This document shows, one piece after another, positions 12,141 through 23,665 of a stretch of 64,000 nucleotides of DNA. Under the pieces are notes generated by a model that saw nothing but the letters and a program-made list of their open reading frames with translations, ran no database searches and was not told the origin of the DNA. A program made the position numbers and the translations under genes. Source of the DNA: Ipomoea triloba (Eukaryota; Streptophyta; Magnoliopsida; Solanales; Convolvulaceae). The stretch lies in contig NC_044916.1 of assembly GCF_003576645.1 (NCBI RefSeq), positions 36,936,261-37,000,260 of the forward strand. Direction: 5' to 3'. The first letter of the stretch is position 1. Every line of letters begins with the position of its first letter.

Positions 12141-12990
12141 AAGCCGCCATGGAAGATCTGAAATGGAGCATATATGAATAGATGGATATATATATATGCA
12201 GGATCCTGGACTGATCTGATCTTCGCGGCCTAACCCTAGCTAGCTAGCTCTTCAAGTGTTAGAGAGGCTACATAATTAATTACTTTGACCCAGTTTTTCT
12301 TCTGTAACTGCATGCATGGAAGGAATCTTCAGGACTGGATTCTTAAATTTTTGTCTGCAGGTTCATAGAATATGTCGAATGAATCGAATAAAATATAAAT
12401 GTCGCATGCATGTAAGTCAATATGGGACGAATTAGGTGACTATTAGCTACGCTAATCTATTTTGCCCCACAAATATAAATCATTAATCTTTTAACATTAT
12501 TATGCCATGTCATTTTCATATGTGATGAGTTAATCAGACCATTTTGAATATTACATCACTATTCTATAGTAGCTAAAAATGATCGATCTAATAAAACAAA
12601 ATATGTATCATACACGATCACTATTTTTTACCAACGAAACAAAAAAAGGTAAAAACTCGCAATTATTGATCACTGTTTACATTTGAGTTGCTTAGAGTTT
12701 TAGGTGAAAGATATGGATGGATGGATGTATAAGATTCCACTACTAAAGAAGAGGGCATTACTAGTTAGAGTGAGTAGTGTTGCAGATAGAGATAGTCAAC
12801 CAAAGATGTGTGGTTATTTCTGGACTCTGAGGTTTATCAGTCACCGGCCGGTGAATCGAATATATCTTTGACTTTTGTTTGTAATGGTCCAATATCAAAA
12901 TGGGGAAGGACAGTGGAAACAGAATAATTAAGCCCCAGAATAATTATTAAGCGCAATTCCTTCTCGATGGGTCTTATAATGTTTCGGAAT

Positions 12991-13417
12991 TTAGGGCTCG
13001 TTTGGTTCGCGGAAAATATTTGAAGGGAAGTGGGAGTGAAATTCCGTAGAAAAGTAGTTACCAGGAAAATAAATTATGTTGTTTGGTTGGTGGAAAAGAA
13101 GTTGCTGGGAAGATAAATTCTGTTGTTTGGTTAGATTTAAAATGGTAAGGAATAATGTGTATAAAGACCTATATGCCCCTACAAATTAATAAAATTAATA
13201 ATAATTAGAAAATAACACAAAGGGTAAATTTGTCCAATCATACCAATTTTTCTTCTCATCCTCCATGGAAAACAAAATCCTTGGTCCAACCAAGGATTTT
13301 GTTTTCCTCAAATTTGAGGAATTCATTTTCCAAACATCACAAAACAATATTTTCCTCCACTTTAAGGAAAACAACTTCCATGGAAAAAATTTTCCACCCA
13401 ACCAAACATACCCTTAA
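12991..13417. mobile_element. hAT-like MITE with GTTTGGTT termini
   Basis: The left end TTAGGGCTCGTTTGGTTCG pairs with the right end CCAACCAAACATACCCTTAA as imperfect inverted repeats. An inner palindrome AATCCTTGG..CCAAGGATT lies at about 13274-13301. It is non-coding and about 425 bp. No clean target-site duplication is visible. Confidence 0.7.
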
Positions 13418-13469
13418 TGTTCGGGCCGACACAGCTACACACATAACAAGATAATACATCATGCAACAT

Positions 13470-13695
13470 TTGTCAAGTTGATCAGGAAATCTGTTAACCA
13501 CAAAATTTTGAAGTTTGGCCCTGTCTGACTGTATATTGATGCAACACCAGTCATGTTGATAAGAAAATTAGTTAATCACAAAGTTTCAAAGTTTGATCCC
13601 GTCAGAACTGTATATTGATCCAACACCAGCCAAGTTGATCAAAATATTAGTTAATCACAAAGTTTCGAAGTTTGATCCGTCAGAGCTGTATATTG
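13470..13695. repeat. Minisatellite, about 79-bp unit, three copies
   Basis: The motif GTATATTGATGCAACACCAG recurs at about 13531, 13610 and 13688 (variant last copy), and AAGTTGAT..GTTAATCACAAAGTTTC recurs in register. This gives three imperfect head-to-tail units with a 78-79 bp period. Confidence 0.8.
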
Positions 13696-14867
13696 ACTTT
13701 CTTGATTAGATGCAATAAAATAATAAAAAAATTAATATATACATTACCAAAATAAAGAACTATGAACTTCTACATGCCCTTTCTGTTGTACCCATAGCTC
13801 TGTTTGCCTTTCTAATAAACTTAAGATCCATAAAAGGAAAAGGCCGGCAGCATGGTTGAGCCCAACAGGCAACAGTCTATATTTCCACTCAAAATTTCTC
13901 AAGAATTTTTTGCTTCGAGATTGGACGTGATTTATCAAACATATATATGCATTTAGCCATTTAGGGGCCAACTTCTATGCTGCTTGGTTGGTGAATCCTA
14001 GGTTAATTAATCCAAATTCAGTTAAAATTGCGTTTATAGAATTTGACCCTTATTCAAAATAAATTTGACTAAAAGTTTTTACTTTGTAATTGTACTAGCA
14101 GTCTACTTACTAGTTGTCTTAAACTATTGTGAACCTTTTGTTTTTATTTGTTGGTTATTTGTGAATGAACTTTGGCTCAATAGTGTTATCTTCGAATAAT
14201 GTGTGGTGAAAAATACTTTGGTCAAACAAACAGTACTACATTTCCCTATGAATTTTATACCAACATGCATTAAAATGGAAAATGGCATGGTGCATGCAAC
14301 TGCTGACTTTTGCACAAAAACTAGCCTGAAAGAATCCTGTTTTTAATTTTATACATACTCTATAAGAATATATGATGACGCAGACCAAAATTTAGTTATG
14401 ATTCCTTAATATGCTTACCAATTAAGTCAACCAAAATTTGTATGGAAGACATATTTACTTATTATGCTTTGACTATTTTTTTAGTACTTTTTTTTATTTC
14501 TTGAAATACTAATAATTCTTTGTACTATCTGTTCTATACTTTCTTAAATATTTTCAGCCTAAAAAACTTATGACCACTCATTTGAAATGGTAATCAAAAT
14601 GTCATCACACCACAACTATTTCTTTAGTACATTAAATAGAGATAGTGATGAGATTCAAATTAAATCTATCACAAATTAGTTTATTATAATTAATATTATG
14701 CAGAAGTCACACCTTAATCCACCAGAAGTTGACTTTATTACTTTATGATTATTTAGATACCGATTCTGAAAACTCAAGACAAGCTACCATGCTAGCGACT
14801 CTCACGGAACATGAATTCTAGGATGTTTCATGCAGATTAATGTTTTAAAAGTAGGTGAAAATTCACT

Positions 14868-14874
14868 TATAAAT
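14868..14874 (+). promoter_or_regulatory. TATA box of P450 gene A
   Basis: TATAAAT lies 71 bases before the ATG at 14945. This placement fits a plant core promoter with a 40-50 base leader. Confidence 0.55.
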
Positions 14875-14944
14875 TCATAGGATTTCAGAATGTATTGTAA
14901 CAAGTTCAATCACTTTTCCACTTTCATTCTCATTATACTAAATC

Positions 14945-17202
14945 ATGGATACTTTGCACTTTTTAATGATTGGAACATTTTTGTCTACAATCTTTCTCTA
15001 TTATGGTTGGATCATTAGAGGAACAAAGAAGGGAAGAAAAGTTAACCAAAAGGGTGGCAGTGAAGCCCCGGAGCCAGTCGGTGCATGGCCGGTCATCGGT
15101 CACCTCCACCTACTCGGCGGCGCAGATCAACTCCTCTACCGCACGCTCGGCGCCATGGCCGACAAGTACGGCCCAGCGTTCAATATTCGGCTGGGGAGCC
15201 GCCGAGCTTTCGTGGTAAGCAGCTGGGAAGTGGCTAAAGAATGCTTTACCACAAACGACAAAGCACTAGCTAGCCGACCCATGACCGTAGCCGCAAAGCA
15301 CATGGGCTACAACTACGCCGTCTTCGGCTTCGCGCCATACACGTCATTTTGGCGCGAGATGCGAAAGATCGCGATGATCGAACTCCTGTCAAATCGACGG
15401 CTGGAAATCCTCAAGCACATAAGGTTGTCGGAAATGAATTTGTGCGTTCGAGATTTACACGAGTTATGGGCTAAAAACGGCTCCGGCGCCGTTGAACTCA
15501 AACGCCGGTTTGAGGATATGTCGTTAAATATGATCGTCCGGATGGTGGCCGGAAAACGTTACTTTGGGGCCGCCGGAGATACTTCCGATGACGGAGAGGC
15601 GAGGCGGTGCCAAAATGCTATAAATAAGTTCTTTCATTTGATTGGTATTTTTGTGCCGGCGGATGCGCTGCCATTTCTGCGGTGGTTGGATTTGCATGGG
15701 CATGAGAAAGCCATGAAAGCCACGGCGGCGGAGCTGGACTCGATACTCAATGGATGGGTGGATGAACACCGTAAGAGGCGAAAAACTGGCGAGGTTAAGG
15801 GTGAGGGTGATCAGGACTTCATCGATGTTATGTTGTCCCTCGAGGAACAAGGCCATTTTTCAAACTTCCAATATGATCCAGATACCACTATAAAGTCTAC
15901 TTGTCTGGTACGTTCAATAGTAAAAAAAAAGTTCAATTATAAATGGCTTAAAAGTTCTCAATTATCCTTTAGTCAAACAAAACACCAAAAAAAAAAAAAA
16001 AAAAGAAGAAGAAGAAGAAGAAAAAAGAAGAAGAGATAGACAACTCTAGCCTAGTTAGGAAACTCCACTAAGGTATGTTACAAATTTCACTTTCAGATAC
16101 AGTGACCTAGTGATTTTCTTAATTTGAGCCATCAGTTAGACAATATAGACTAGTTTACTTTATTGTAGCAAATTATTGTGTGGATCATGTCCCACAGAGT
16201 ACTGTGTGGGACATAATAAAAAGTACATTTTAATATACTAAAAGTACATAATTTGTGTACTGAATGTACATTATATAAATTAATGTACTTACAGTACGCA
16301 AATAATGTATTTTTTCTGAATACAAGGTATATTTTTAATATACTAAAAATACATTATTTAAATACTGAATGTACATTATTTGATAGTATATAATCCATAG
16401 TTGTGTGGATCATGGTACTCACAATAATGATTGCCTCATTATGAACCTTTATTTGTTAGAGTCACAAGGTATGATTTACTTGTGGACACTTGTGATTGCG
16501 GATTTATCTTATAACTAAAAAAATGAGACAAAATAATTAAAAATGAAGGTAATTGTTGACGGAAATCTTTAATTTCAGGCACTTATTCTGGGAGGTAGCG
16601 ACACAACAGCGGGAACGTTAACATGGGCCATTTCGTTACTACTATACAACAGAGAAGTAATGAGGAAGGCTCAAGAGGAGATAGAACTCCACGTTGGCAA
16701 GGACAGGCTAGTCGAGGAATCCGATGTTCGAAACCTTATCTATATTCAAGCCATTGTGAAAGAAACATTAAGATTATATCCAGCAGGTCCGCTCCTAGGG
16801 CCCAGGGAGGCCATGGAGGATTGCGTTGTGGCCGGTTACAATGTCTTGGCGGGCACTCGTTTGATCGTGAACGTGTGGAAAATTCAAAGGGATCCCAGAG
16901 TTTGGGAAGACCCTAATGCTTTTAAACCAGAGAGATTCTTGAACAGAGCCCAAAACGTTGATTTAAGGAGCCAAGATTTTGAGCTGATGCCGTTTGGGTC
17001 AGGGAGACGATCTTGTCCTGGAATGTCGTTTGCTCTTCAGGTTCTTAACCTCACATTGGCTCGTATAGTTCAGGCATTCGACATGGCGACGCCGTTGGGT
17101 GAGGCGGTGGACTTGACTGAGAGCCCTGGGCTTACTATACCTAAAGCAACGCCACTGGAAGTTGTTCTTACACCCAGGCTCCCAAACAAGCTTTACATAT
17201 GA
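14945..17202 (+). CDS. Cytochrome P450 CYP82-family gene A (divergent copy)
   Basis: ER-anchored haem monooxygenase using NADPH-P450 reductase; substrate unknown. Exons 14945-15907 and 16579-17202 join in phase 0 and give 528 residues, normal for CYP82. Visible in order: N-terminal anchor (about residues 5-25), Pro-rich hinge ending VGAWPVIGHLH, I-helix GGSDTTAGTLTW, K-helix KETLRLYP, FKPERF and haem loop FGSGRRSCPG with Cys467 as iron ligand. It differs from the other copies: SDTT instead of ADT, longer second exon (624 nt), ending in KLYI, so it belongs to another CYP82 subgroup. The 671-bp intron holds an AAG-rich microsatellite and a TE-like repeat. Expressed function is likely but unproven. 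Confidence 0.92.
15988..16036. repeat. Poly-A/AAG microsatellite in gene A intron
   Basis: About 18 A are followed by AGAAGAAG-type units, shortly after the donor site at 15908. Open-frame extension of exon 1 into this tract is spurious. Confidence 0.85.
16165..16425. mobile_element. TE-like repeat in gene A intron
   Basis: Sequence beginning AAATTATTGTGTGGATCATG contains a duplicated block: AATATACTAAAAGTACATAA at about 16233 and AATATACTAAAAATACATTA at about 16339, each followed by ACTGAATGTACATTAT. It ends near GTGTGGATCATGG. The TGTGGATCATG ends resemble the fold-back family at 6896 and 38670. Confidence 0.4.
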
Positions 17203-17216
17203 GTGCTCTTAGCCTA

Positions 17217-17239
17217 TATATATATATATATATATATAT
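17217..17239. repeat. TA microsatellite in gene A 3' flank
   Basis: About eleven TA units follow the stop codon of gene A by 15 bases. It lies within the presumed 3' UTR. Confidence 0.9.
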
Positions 17240-17520
17240 TCTGATCTGTGCATCCTCTATATCATGCAACAAAATAAAATGAACCCCAAGTTGTTTTCCT
17301 TTCATCTGTACTCTGTTAGAGTTAAACAATTATAAGTGTATGAGTACACTTTGTGTTTATCTTGAAATTCTGCTATGTAATACTACGTAATACTTTATTT
17401 ATTAGAGACAGTAGTACATTAGTCATTTTAATCTCTAATCAGCACATGGAATGTGTGGTAGGTGCCAAACACATAATTAAGAGAGAAATTCTAAATTATA
17501 CAATTCAAATTCTCTGAAAA

Positions 17521-17830
17521 GGTATTGTATATATATTAGTGCAAACCCACTTTCCTTTTGAATAAGGGACAATATATAGTTTCTTCAAGTCTTTTCTAAT
17601 TCATTTTCCAACTCAAATGGGTGTATAAGATGTCATTTTATACTAATTTTTTCCAATAATGTCATGGATGCCAAATGTCAATTATTTTTTCATTATATAA
17701 GTAAAAGGAAGTGATAACTATTTTGGTGAATGAACATGCTAAAAGACAAGTGTAGTTTAACTTATATGCGAACTATATACAGTAACTTGCATGAGGGTTA
17801 GCAAACACTTAAACAGAATCATTTTCATGA
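17521..17830. repeat. Left arm of inverted repeat flanking gene B
   Basis: This segment is the reverse complement, with indels, of 20245-20640. For example CAAGTGTAGTTTAACTTATA here matches TATAAGTTAAACTACACTTG there, and TTAGTGCAAACCCACTTTCC matches GGAAAGTGAGTTTGCACTAG. The two arms bracket the only minus-strand P450 in the array. Confidence 0.85.
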
Positions 17831-18000
17831 GGGTTAACTTATATAGAAATAACAAGCCTTTTTATTCATGTAATTTTACATTGTTGAACTGAAAGTACCT
17901 TACATACAGGCCACAAAGAGCTGGTAAATCATCATGTTCGTCGGAGCACTTTCAAGTGAACATACATGCACACATACAAACACACAATATGGTTGACTAA

Positions 18001-19943
18001 TTAATAAAAATGAGAAGAGAGGCGAGGAGCTATAAAAATTTCAAGGGGTGTGACTTTAAAGTTGCTTAGTCCAATTGTCTCAGTCATATCAATTCCTTCA
18101 TTAGAGACGTTTGAGAGCTCAAAAGAATGTAACAAATTTGCCAAGATCAAGTGCAGCATCTGAATAGTAACGGTTGTTCCTGGACACATTCTTCTACCAG
18201 CGCCGAATGGAATCAACGTGAAATCCCGTCCCAAAACATCAATCTCCTTATTGCAATTGATAAATCTCTCAGGTTTGAATTCAAGAGGGCTAGACCAAAC
18301 TTGTGGATCTCGTTGAAGTTTCCACACATTGAAGAATAGTCAAGTATCTTTTGAAACATGAAAATCAGACACAGTGCAATCTTTTGTGAATATTCTTTGA
18401 ACTCCGAGTGGACTAGCGGGATACAATCTAAATGTTTCTTTGACAATAGCTTGAAGATACATCAAATGATTGATGTCTGATTCATTCACCTTTCTTTCCT
18501 TGCCAACTATCCTGTCTAATTCTTCTTGAGCCATCTTCAATACATGGGGATTGTTCATCATCAAAGACAAAGCCCATGTTAGCATGACCAAAGTCGTATC
18601 TGCTCCTCCAGCAATCAAACTCTGATATACAAAATTTAAACAGTTGAAGACAATTGTGTATTTGATATATTAAATTGGAAATATGGTCAAATAAACCTTC
18701 CAACAATCATACTCTCATATATGTTTCAGTCAACATTCTTACGACTTTTCAAGCTAAAAAGTGAGTGGCAACCGGTTGTAGGTCACCGAGGAGAAGGCCA
18801 CCTAGATGGGTTGCCTTCTTGCCCGGGGAGGTCGCCTTCTCCCTCCTCAGTGACCAACAAACCGGTGATCGGTGACCAATCACTTTTTTCTCTGAAAAGT
18901 TGTTCGAATGTTGTCTGGAACCTAATGACATGTGATAGCACGTTATTAACTGATTTTTGAGCTTCATTGCCTCAAATTTAGAAATGAAAATTTGATAAAT
19001 GAAGAGCACGTACTATGCAAGCAGATTTGATGACGATGCCAGCGTCGTGACCATTAAGATCAATCCCTTCTATTCGTGAAAGCATCGCATCTATGAAATC
19101 TTCCTCGCCACCCATACCCTCTTTCTTCAAACGGTGCTCTTGTAACCATTCCTCAAAAAGAGAGTCCATTTCTTTAGCAACTTCTTTCATGGCTTTCTCA
19201 TACCCTCCAATATCTAACCATCCCAAGAAAGGCAGGGCATCGGCCGGCACAATAACCCCAAGAAGTCTAACAAAATCTCTAATTACCCTTTGGCAAAGTC
19301 GCCCCTCTTTTTCATCACCAACCTCGTATCGTTTTCCGGCAACCATTTGAAGCAACACGTTGAATGTCAGGTCGCTAAACCACTTCTTCATGTCCACCAA
19401 AACACGACCGGAAAACCTCTTTTCAGTCCAAACCTTATAGAGCTCCTTTACGGATGTCTCGATCTCGGACACTCTTATGTGCTTCAACTGCTCAAGCCGT
19501 TTTTTGGAGAGTAGCTCTGTGGAAGTGAGTTTGCGAATTTCACGCCAGTAGGGCCCATAGGGAGTGAAAGGAAGCATAGCGTAGTTATAGCCCAAGTGTT
19601 TGGCGGCTCGGAACTTGGGGCGAGATGAAATGTGAGCGTCGTGGGAAGTGCAGAGTTCTTTAGCCATTTTCCAGTCGCTGATTACTAATACTTCGTGTAC
19701 ACCCAAACGGATAGTGAAGGCGGGTCCGTATTTATCTGCCATTTCTCCCAGGGCTACATGAGGAAGCTTCTTAGGGCGGCTGAAGGTGAGAAAGTGACCT
19801 AGAATTGGCCACGCGCCACCCGCTTCAGGCGGTGATTTTTGCTTCCGGTGCTTGGTGTTTTGAGCAAGATAATGAAGAATTATAGAAAAGGCAATAGCTA
19901 GAACAATAAGTGAAGTATTAAGGTTTTGGAGAAGAAATTCCAT
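18001..19943 (-). pseudogene. CYP82D-like P450 gene B, nonsense mutation in exon 2
   Basis: Reads on the minus strand: exon 1 19943-19014 (310 codons) and exon 2 18621-18001 (207 codons) joined in phase 0. Exon 1 is intact, with hinge GGAWPILGHF and the CYP82D-typical [16 protein letters not shown]. Exon 2 opens with [15 protein letters not shown] and has KETFRLYP. A TGA at 18342-18340 replaces the Trp codon present in every paralogue (in the sequence Asp-Thr-Trp-Leu-Phe). This is codon 404, upstream of PERF and of the haem loop FGAGRRMCPG, so any product would lack the iron ligand. Exon 1 also lacks about four residues around GKRY-EVGDE. Otherwise the frame is open, which suggests recent loss. 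A sequencing error at one base is the alternative. Confidence 0.85.
18756..18889. mobile_element. GC-rich fold-back element in gene B intron
   Basis: The left half starts AAAAAGTGAGTGGCAACCGG and continues GGTCACCGAGGAGAAGG. The right half is its imperfect inverse, ending CGGTGACCAATCACTTTTTT. Base composition is much richer in GC than the surrounding intron. It is a small non-autonomous fold-back transposon or MITE. Confidence 0.6.
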
Positions 19944-19989
19944 GGTTAATTGATGTGTGGTGTATGGAAACTTTTGATTTGGTGTGTGA

Positions 19990-19996
19990 TTATATA
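19990..19996 (-). promoter_or_regulatory. TATA box of gene B
   Basis: On the minus strand TATATAA sits 47 bases upstream of the ATG. The CAGTATATAATCACAC context is shared with gene C, so the promoter travelled with the reversed copy. Confidence 0.6.
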
Positions 19997-20244
19997 CTGA
20001 CTTTTCCATCAAAATTGAAAAATGATATATGTACTCCAACGGAGTAAAACTCCCTTCACGTGTCTTGATTTTATTGGAGGAAGATAAAAAAAATAATAAT
20101 AAAAACTGTGGCCCACATTTTTTGAACGAATCAAAAAATGACATACAAGCAGGGAGTATAAAATGGAGTAAAATGTGGGAGTATATGTAATATTATTCAT
20201 CAAAATTAGGCACCATATTTTTCACGTTGTACGTGCTCGTCCGG

Positions 20245-20640
20245 AGATGAAAATGATTCTAAGTGTCTGCTAGCCCTCATACAAGTCACTGTATATGGTA
20301 CGCATATAAGTTAAACTACACTTGTCTTTTTAGCGTGCCTCATTCACCAAAATAGTTATCACTTCTTTTTACTTAATAATGAAGAAATAATTGACATTGG
20401 GTATCCATGACATTATTAGAAAAAATAGTATAAAATAACATTTTAAGTCACTATTTTATAATACAAATATCAGTGAGGTTCACTTTTGATTAGGATCGTC
20501 TCAAAATCGATAATGGATGAATGAGAAATTAAGTCTCAAAATATACCCATTTGAGTTGAAAAATGAATGAGGAAAGGTTCGGAAGAAATTTTGTTCTATA
20601 GTTAAAAGGAAAGTGAGTTTGCACTAGTATATATACAACG
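20245..20640. repeat. Right arm of inverted repeat flanking gene B
   Basis: Inverted partner of 17521-17830. It is about 85 bp longer, with extra sequence around 20440-20530. The spacing between the arms is about 2.4 kb and contains all of gene B with its promoter and 3' UTR. Confidence 0.85.
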
Positions 20641-21340
20641 TCTTTTTAATAATATGTCTTCATGTGTGTTTGTATGTGTGGGTGTACGTGTCTGTGTATG
20701 TATGTTCGCTTGAAAGTGCTCCCACAGACATGATGATTTATCATATCTCTGTGGCTTGTATGAAAGGAAACTTTCAATTCAACTATAAAAATTTAGTTAT
20801 TGCCCAAGGTTAATATCCACTAAAAGGGTTTGCTATTTCTATTAGTTACCCAAAACTGTTTTTTATACAAATTTTTTTTAAAAAAAAAATAGATAGTGTG
20901 TAATTTTTTAGAAAATAACTCAAAATATATAAATATAAATATATAGGATTTTCTACTTGAAATTCTAAATCATAGTTCTCCATTTTTCTACTTGTCTTTA
21001 ATATGCATTTATATGTCCTTGTATTCAAAGCACATAAAAAAAAGTTAATTGCACTAGAAAGATCAGGTGCGGCGAGAATAAAAATTAAATATGATTTTAA
21101 GATATATTAATTATATTTTACCAATTTAGTCACCTTTTCGGGTTGGAGATTTGAATTTCAATATGCGACATTATGCGTACTACTCACTATACAGAGTCGC
21201 TGTGCATGAATGCTAGCAGCCACAAGTAAGCAGAGTCATTTACATTTGGCAGATCAGCGCGCAAAATTTTGGTGCATAATTTCAATGGAAATATATACGA
21301 CGACAAATTAAAAGTACGTGGAGCACATGGCTGAACTGTA
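20641..21340 (+). pseudogene. Orphan CYP82 3' UTR and downstream segment
   Basis: The block from ATATGTCTTCATGTGTGTTT through GAAAGTGCTCCCACAGACAT and CAATATGCGACATTATGCGT is paralogous to 38055-38640, which follows a P450 pseudogene. No coding exon precedes it. It is the tail of a lost plus-strand P450 copy, cut off by the inverted segment that carries gene B. Confidence 0.6.
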
Positions 21341-21423
21341 CGTACTAATAATACAAACTAAATTATTGTATATATAAAGCATTTACGTTTTCCCAATTTA
21401 TGCTCATCCAATTAAATATAAGC

Positions 21424-21671
21424 CTCGGAAGGTAATGTAGTTAGCTTATTAGCTAAATTTATCTTATTTAATCACTATTAGCTATTTGATTTAGTTAACC
21501 AATCAAAATAAAAGTTTGATTAATTATTTTTTTGCAACAACTTATTGCTCCAAAATAATAGAATTCAAAAAACTTTTTCGATAATGTTTTTGAAAAAATT
21601 ATTTTACATGTAATTAGTTATTTTTACCAAACATCTTTCTAGAACCTGTAAATGCTATCAAGTAGTTGACG
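21424..21671. mobile_element. hAT-like MITE, left part, split by the CACTA element
   Basis: AGTTAGCTTATTAGC..CTATTTGATTTAGTTAACC..TTACCAAACATCTTTCTAG matches the family copies at 56642, 60320 and 38829. Its right end appears to resume after the CACTA element as TCAACTAATAGCTATATATC (about 26004-26036). This makes the CACTA a nested insertion. Confidence 0.5.
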
Positions 21672-22367
21672 CACTGACCCACACAGCTGGAAATTAGCCA
21701 TTTTCCGACCACCCACAAGTGGTCGGAAAATTCCAAAATTTGGTCGGAAATCCTTATTCCGACCACTTTTCCGACTACTTTGGGGTTCGGAAAAATCATT
21801 ATCGGTATTTCCGACCACCACATCACGTGGTCGGAAATACCGTCAACTTTATTTAAGTCGTCGGGCAACTGGTCGTAGGGCGGAGAGTGATGTTGCGCAT
21901 TTTCCAACCAGCAAGTGGTCGGAAAGTTATTTAGTTAAAAAATTATAGCGGTGGGAATTTCCGACCACCAAGTGGTCGGAAAGTAATTTAGTAAATAAAA
22001 AAAAAAAATTTTTGTGGCCTGCAACCTAGCTTCATTAGCCAATGCAGCAGCTGCTACCAAATTAGAAAAACATACTCTATATAAAACAAAAGTAATAGAC
22101 ATATGCATGCTTATAGCATACCGAACCTCAGATTTTATGCAAATACAAATATTACACCAAAAACTTATAATACAAAATATTTACTGAAATGCATCTGGAC
22201 ACCAAGCTCATTATTTCACAGTAGTATAAAATCCATAAAGTTTGCCTCTAGCTCGTCATGTTGGCTCTATCAGATAAAAGAAACCATAAACACATTAAGA
22301 GAGAGACTTTGCAATGACACAACTGCCTCCTGAAACAAATAAGTCATCACAAAGTAGAGATCCTTAC

Positions 22368-22564
22368 CCAAGTTCAGAGATCTTCAAATGAGCCTCTACA
22401 TGATCAGCAAAGAATGCACATCACAATCCAACTGAAGCAGGGGAGGAACCATGGAACACAACCGCATCATATTTTTCAACTAGTGGGTGGAAAACTGGAT
22501 CTTTAAGAAGAGCCTTGTCAGTGGCTAATTGTATAAGCCCTTCTTTCTCACCACTTAGAAGCTC
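22368..22564 (-). pseudogene. Captured cytosolic ascorbate peroxidase 3' exon fragments
   Basis: Minus-strand frame 22564-22463 gives [13 protein letters not shown], then [12 protein letters not shown] and HPLVEKYDA. After about 50 bases that look like intron remnant, 22414-22368 gives FFADHVEAHLKISELG followed by a GTAAGG donor. These match the C-terminal region of plant cytosolic ascorbate peroxidase (family consensus [43 protein letters not shown]). Exon-intron structure is retained, so capture was from genomic DNA. The haem pocket and catalytic parts are absent and it is not functional. Confidence 0.85.
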
Positions 22565-22707
22565 TCTAATTACAAAGCAGTGTGTCTAAGCCAAATAACA
22601 AGCATGACGTTCCCAGGATAAGAAAAAGATATCGAATTACAGAAATAATCTTTTTCTGAAAAAAAAAATCATAAAAACAATCAGAAAAAGGTCTATCAGA
22701 TACTTAC

Positions 22708-22924
22708 CACCAGTCTCTAAAGTCTAAACAACACTCGACTGGTATACGATTTGATGAGATAAATAGCTTGATGCATAATAACTTGTAAAGAATTTTGCCA
22801 CCAACTCACTGTATGATTCTTCTTGAGACCATGGGATACCACGAACAAGAACCATGAAATAACATGGGTTGGAAACAGATGAACTAATGTAAGCCAACCT
22901 CATTCTCGTGATGTATTTGTATTC
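22708..22924 (-). pseudogene. Captured CSC1/OSCA-like channel exon fragment
   Basis: Minus-strand reading gives EYKYITRMRLAYISSS, then CYFMVLVRGIPWSQEESYSE and SYYASSYLSHQIVYQSS, an in-frame stop, and a GTAAGT donor at 22707. It resembles the cytosolic start of CSC1-like/OSCA (DUF221) calcium channel proteins, with VLVR-IP followed by an SYLSHQ-VY pattern. It lies between two ascorbate peroxidase exon pieces in the same orientation. The identification is from memory of the family and is moderately secure. Confidence 0.6.
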
Positions 22925-23608
22925 CTAAGAAAAAGTGGCAAATCTTCAATGATGAAAGAAGAAATACTTCTTGAAAGCTTGTGTTCTGTGGGTGTAAAAA
23001 AAATTACAGTAATAGATAACAGATATGGCAAGTAGAGAATGAAATCACTTATAACGCTAGACAATGAGCCCAGAGCCTGACAAGGAAAATTGAAGACAAC
23101 ATAAGTAAGAAAAATTACAAACATAAAAAGATGGGAAGTAGGAGGTAAATAAAAATTTCAAACAATGGCAAGTTTGTACTGTATGGATCGCATTGTAATA
23201 AATCCATCCAAGATGCAGTAATAATTTCTCAATAGACAACCAAATTAACTCTGATTGCTTGCAAAATCTGTCCTCGAGTCCTTAGAATGAAAAATAAGAA
23301 AATTTTGCAAGTTTGCAGACTTTCAAGTGTTTGTTAAGATACAATCAAATGATGACCATTGTGTCAAAAGATACAACCAAATACGTTTTCAAACAAATGG
23401 TAGACATTTAGTCAAATGCAGGTTATCTTGCACAGTGTACCAAAGATAACATCCTAATTCATCTGAAAACTCAGGATTGAAATGATGTAGATTGTCAATA
23501 TCAGAAGATATATGTATCATACCACTGAGACCCTTCCTTGAGTCTCTAGGAGCCAGCTCGTGTGCTACATCCTGCCCAAAATAATTGACGTTAATACTAG
23601 TCTTCATA

Positions 23609-23665
23609 CTTAAAGTAAGAGTTGTCGAAGATGAGTGGGTTGGTAGTCCAAGCATCTTCAAATCC
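23609..23665 (-). pseudogene. Captured ascorbate peroxidase internal exon
   Basis: A 19-codon minus-strand exon reads GFEDAWTTNPLIFDNSYFK, preceded by an AG acceptor and followed by a degraded donor. Cytosolic ascorbate peroxidase has GFEGAWT-NPLIFDNSYFK directly before ELLSGEKEG. The next exon of the same gene is found about 1 kb away at 22564, with the CSC1-like piece between them. Confidence 0.85.

Larger units (their letters stand above)
12141..14867. other. Intergenic DNA between KANADI4-like gene and P450 array
   Basis: No supported gene. The first 200-250 bases are likely 3' UTR of the upstream gene. The rest holds a hAT-like MITE (12991-13417) and a three-copy 79-bp tandem repeat (13470-13695). 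The remaining sequence is AT-rich and unremarkable. Confidence 0.6.

Noticed and set aside
15908..16039. Extension of gene A exon 1 into a Lys/Arg-rich tail
   Set aside because: It is read-through of the intron past a good GTACGT donor into an AAG microsatellite. Exon 2 supplies the real continuation.
19944..20144. N-terminal extension of gene B upstream of MEFLLQ
   Set aside because: It would run through the TATA box at 19990-19996, and all paralogues start at MEF/MEL/MQL.
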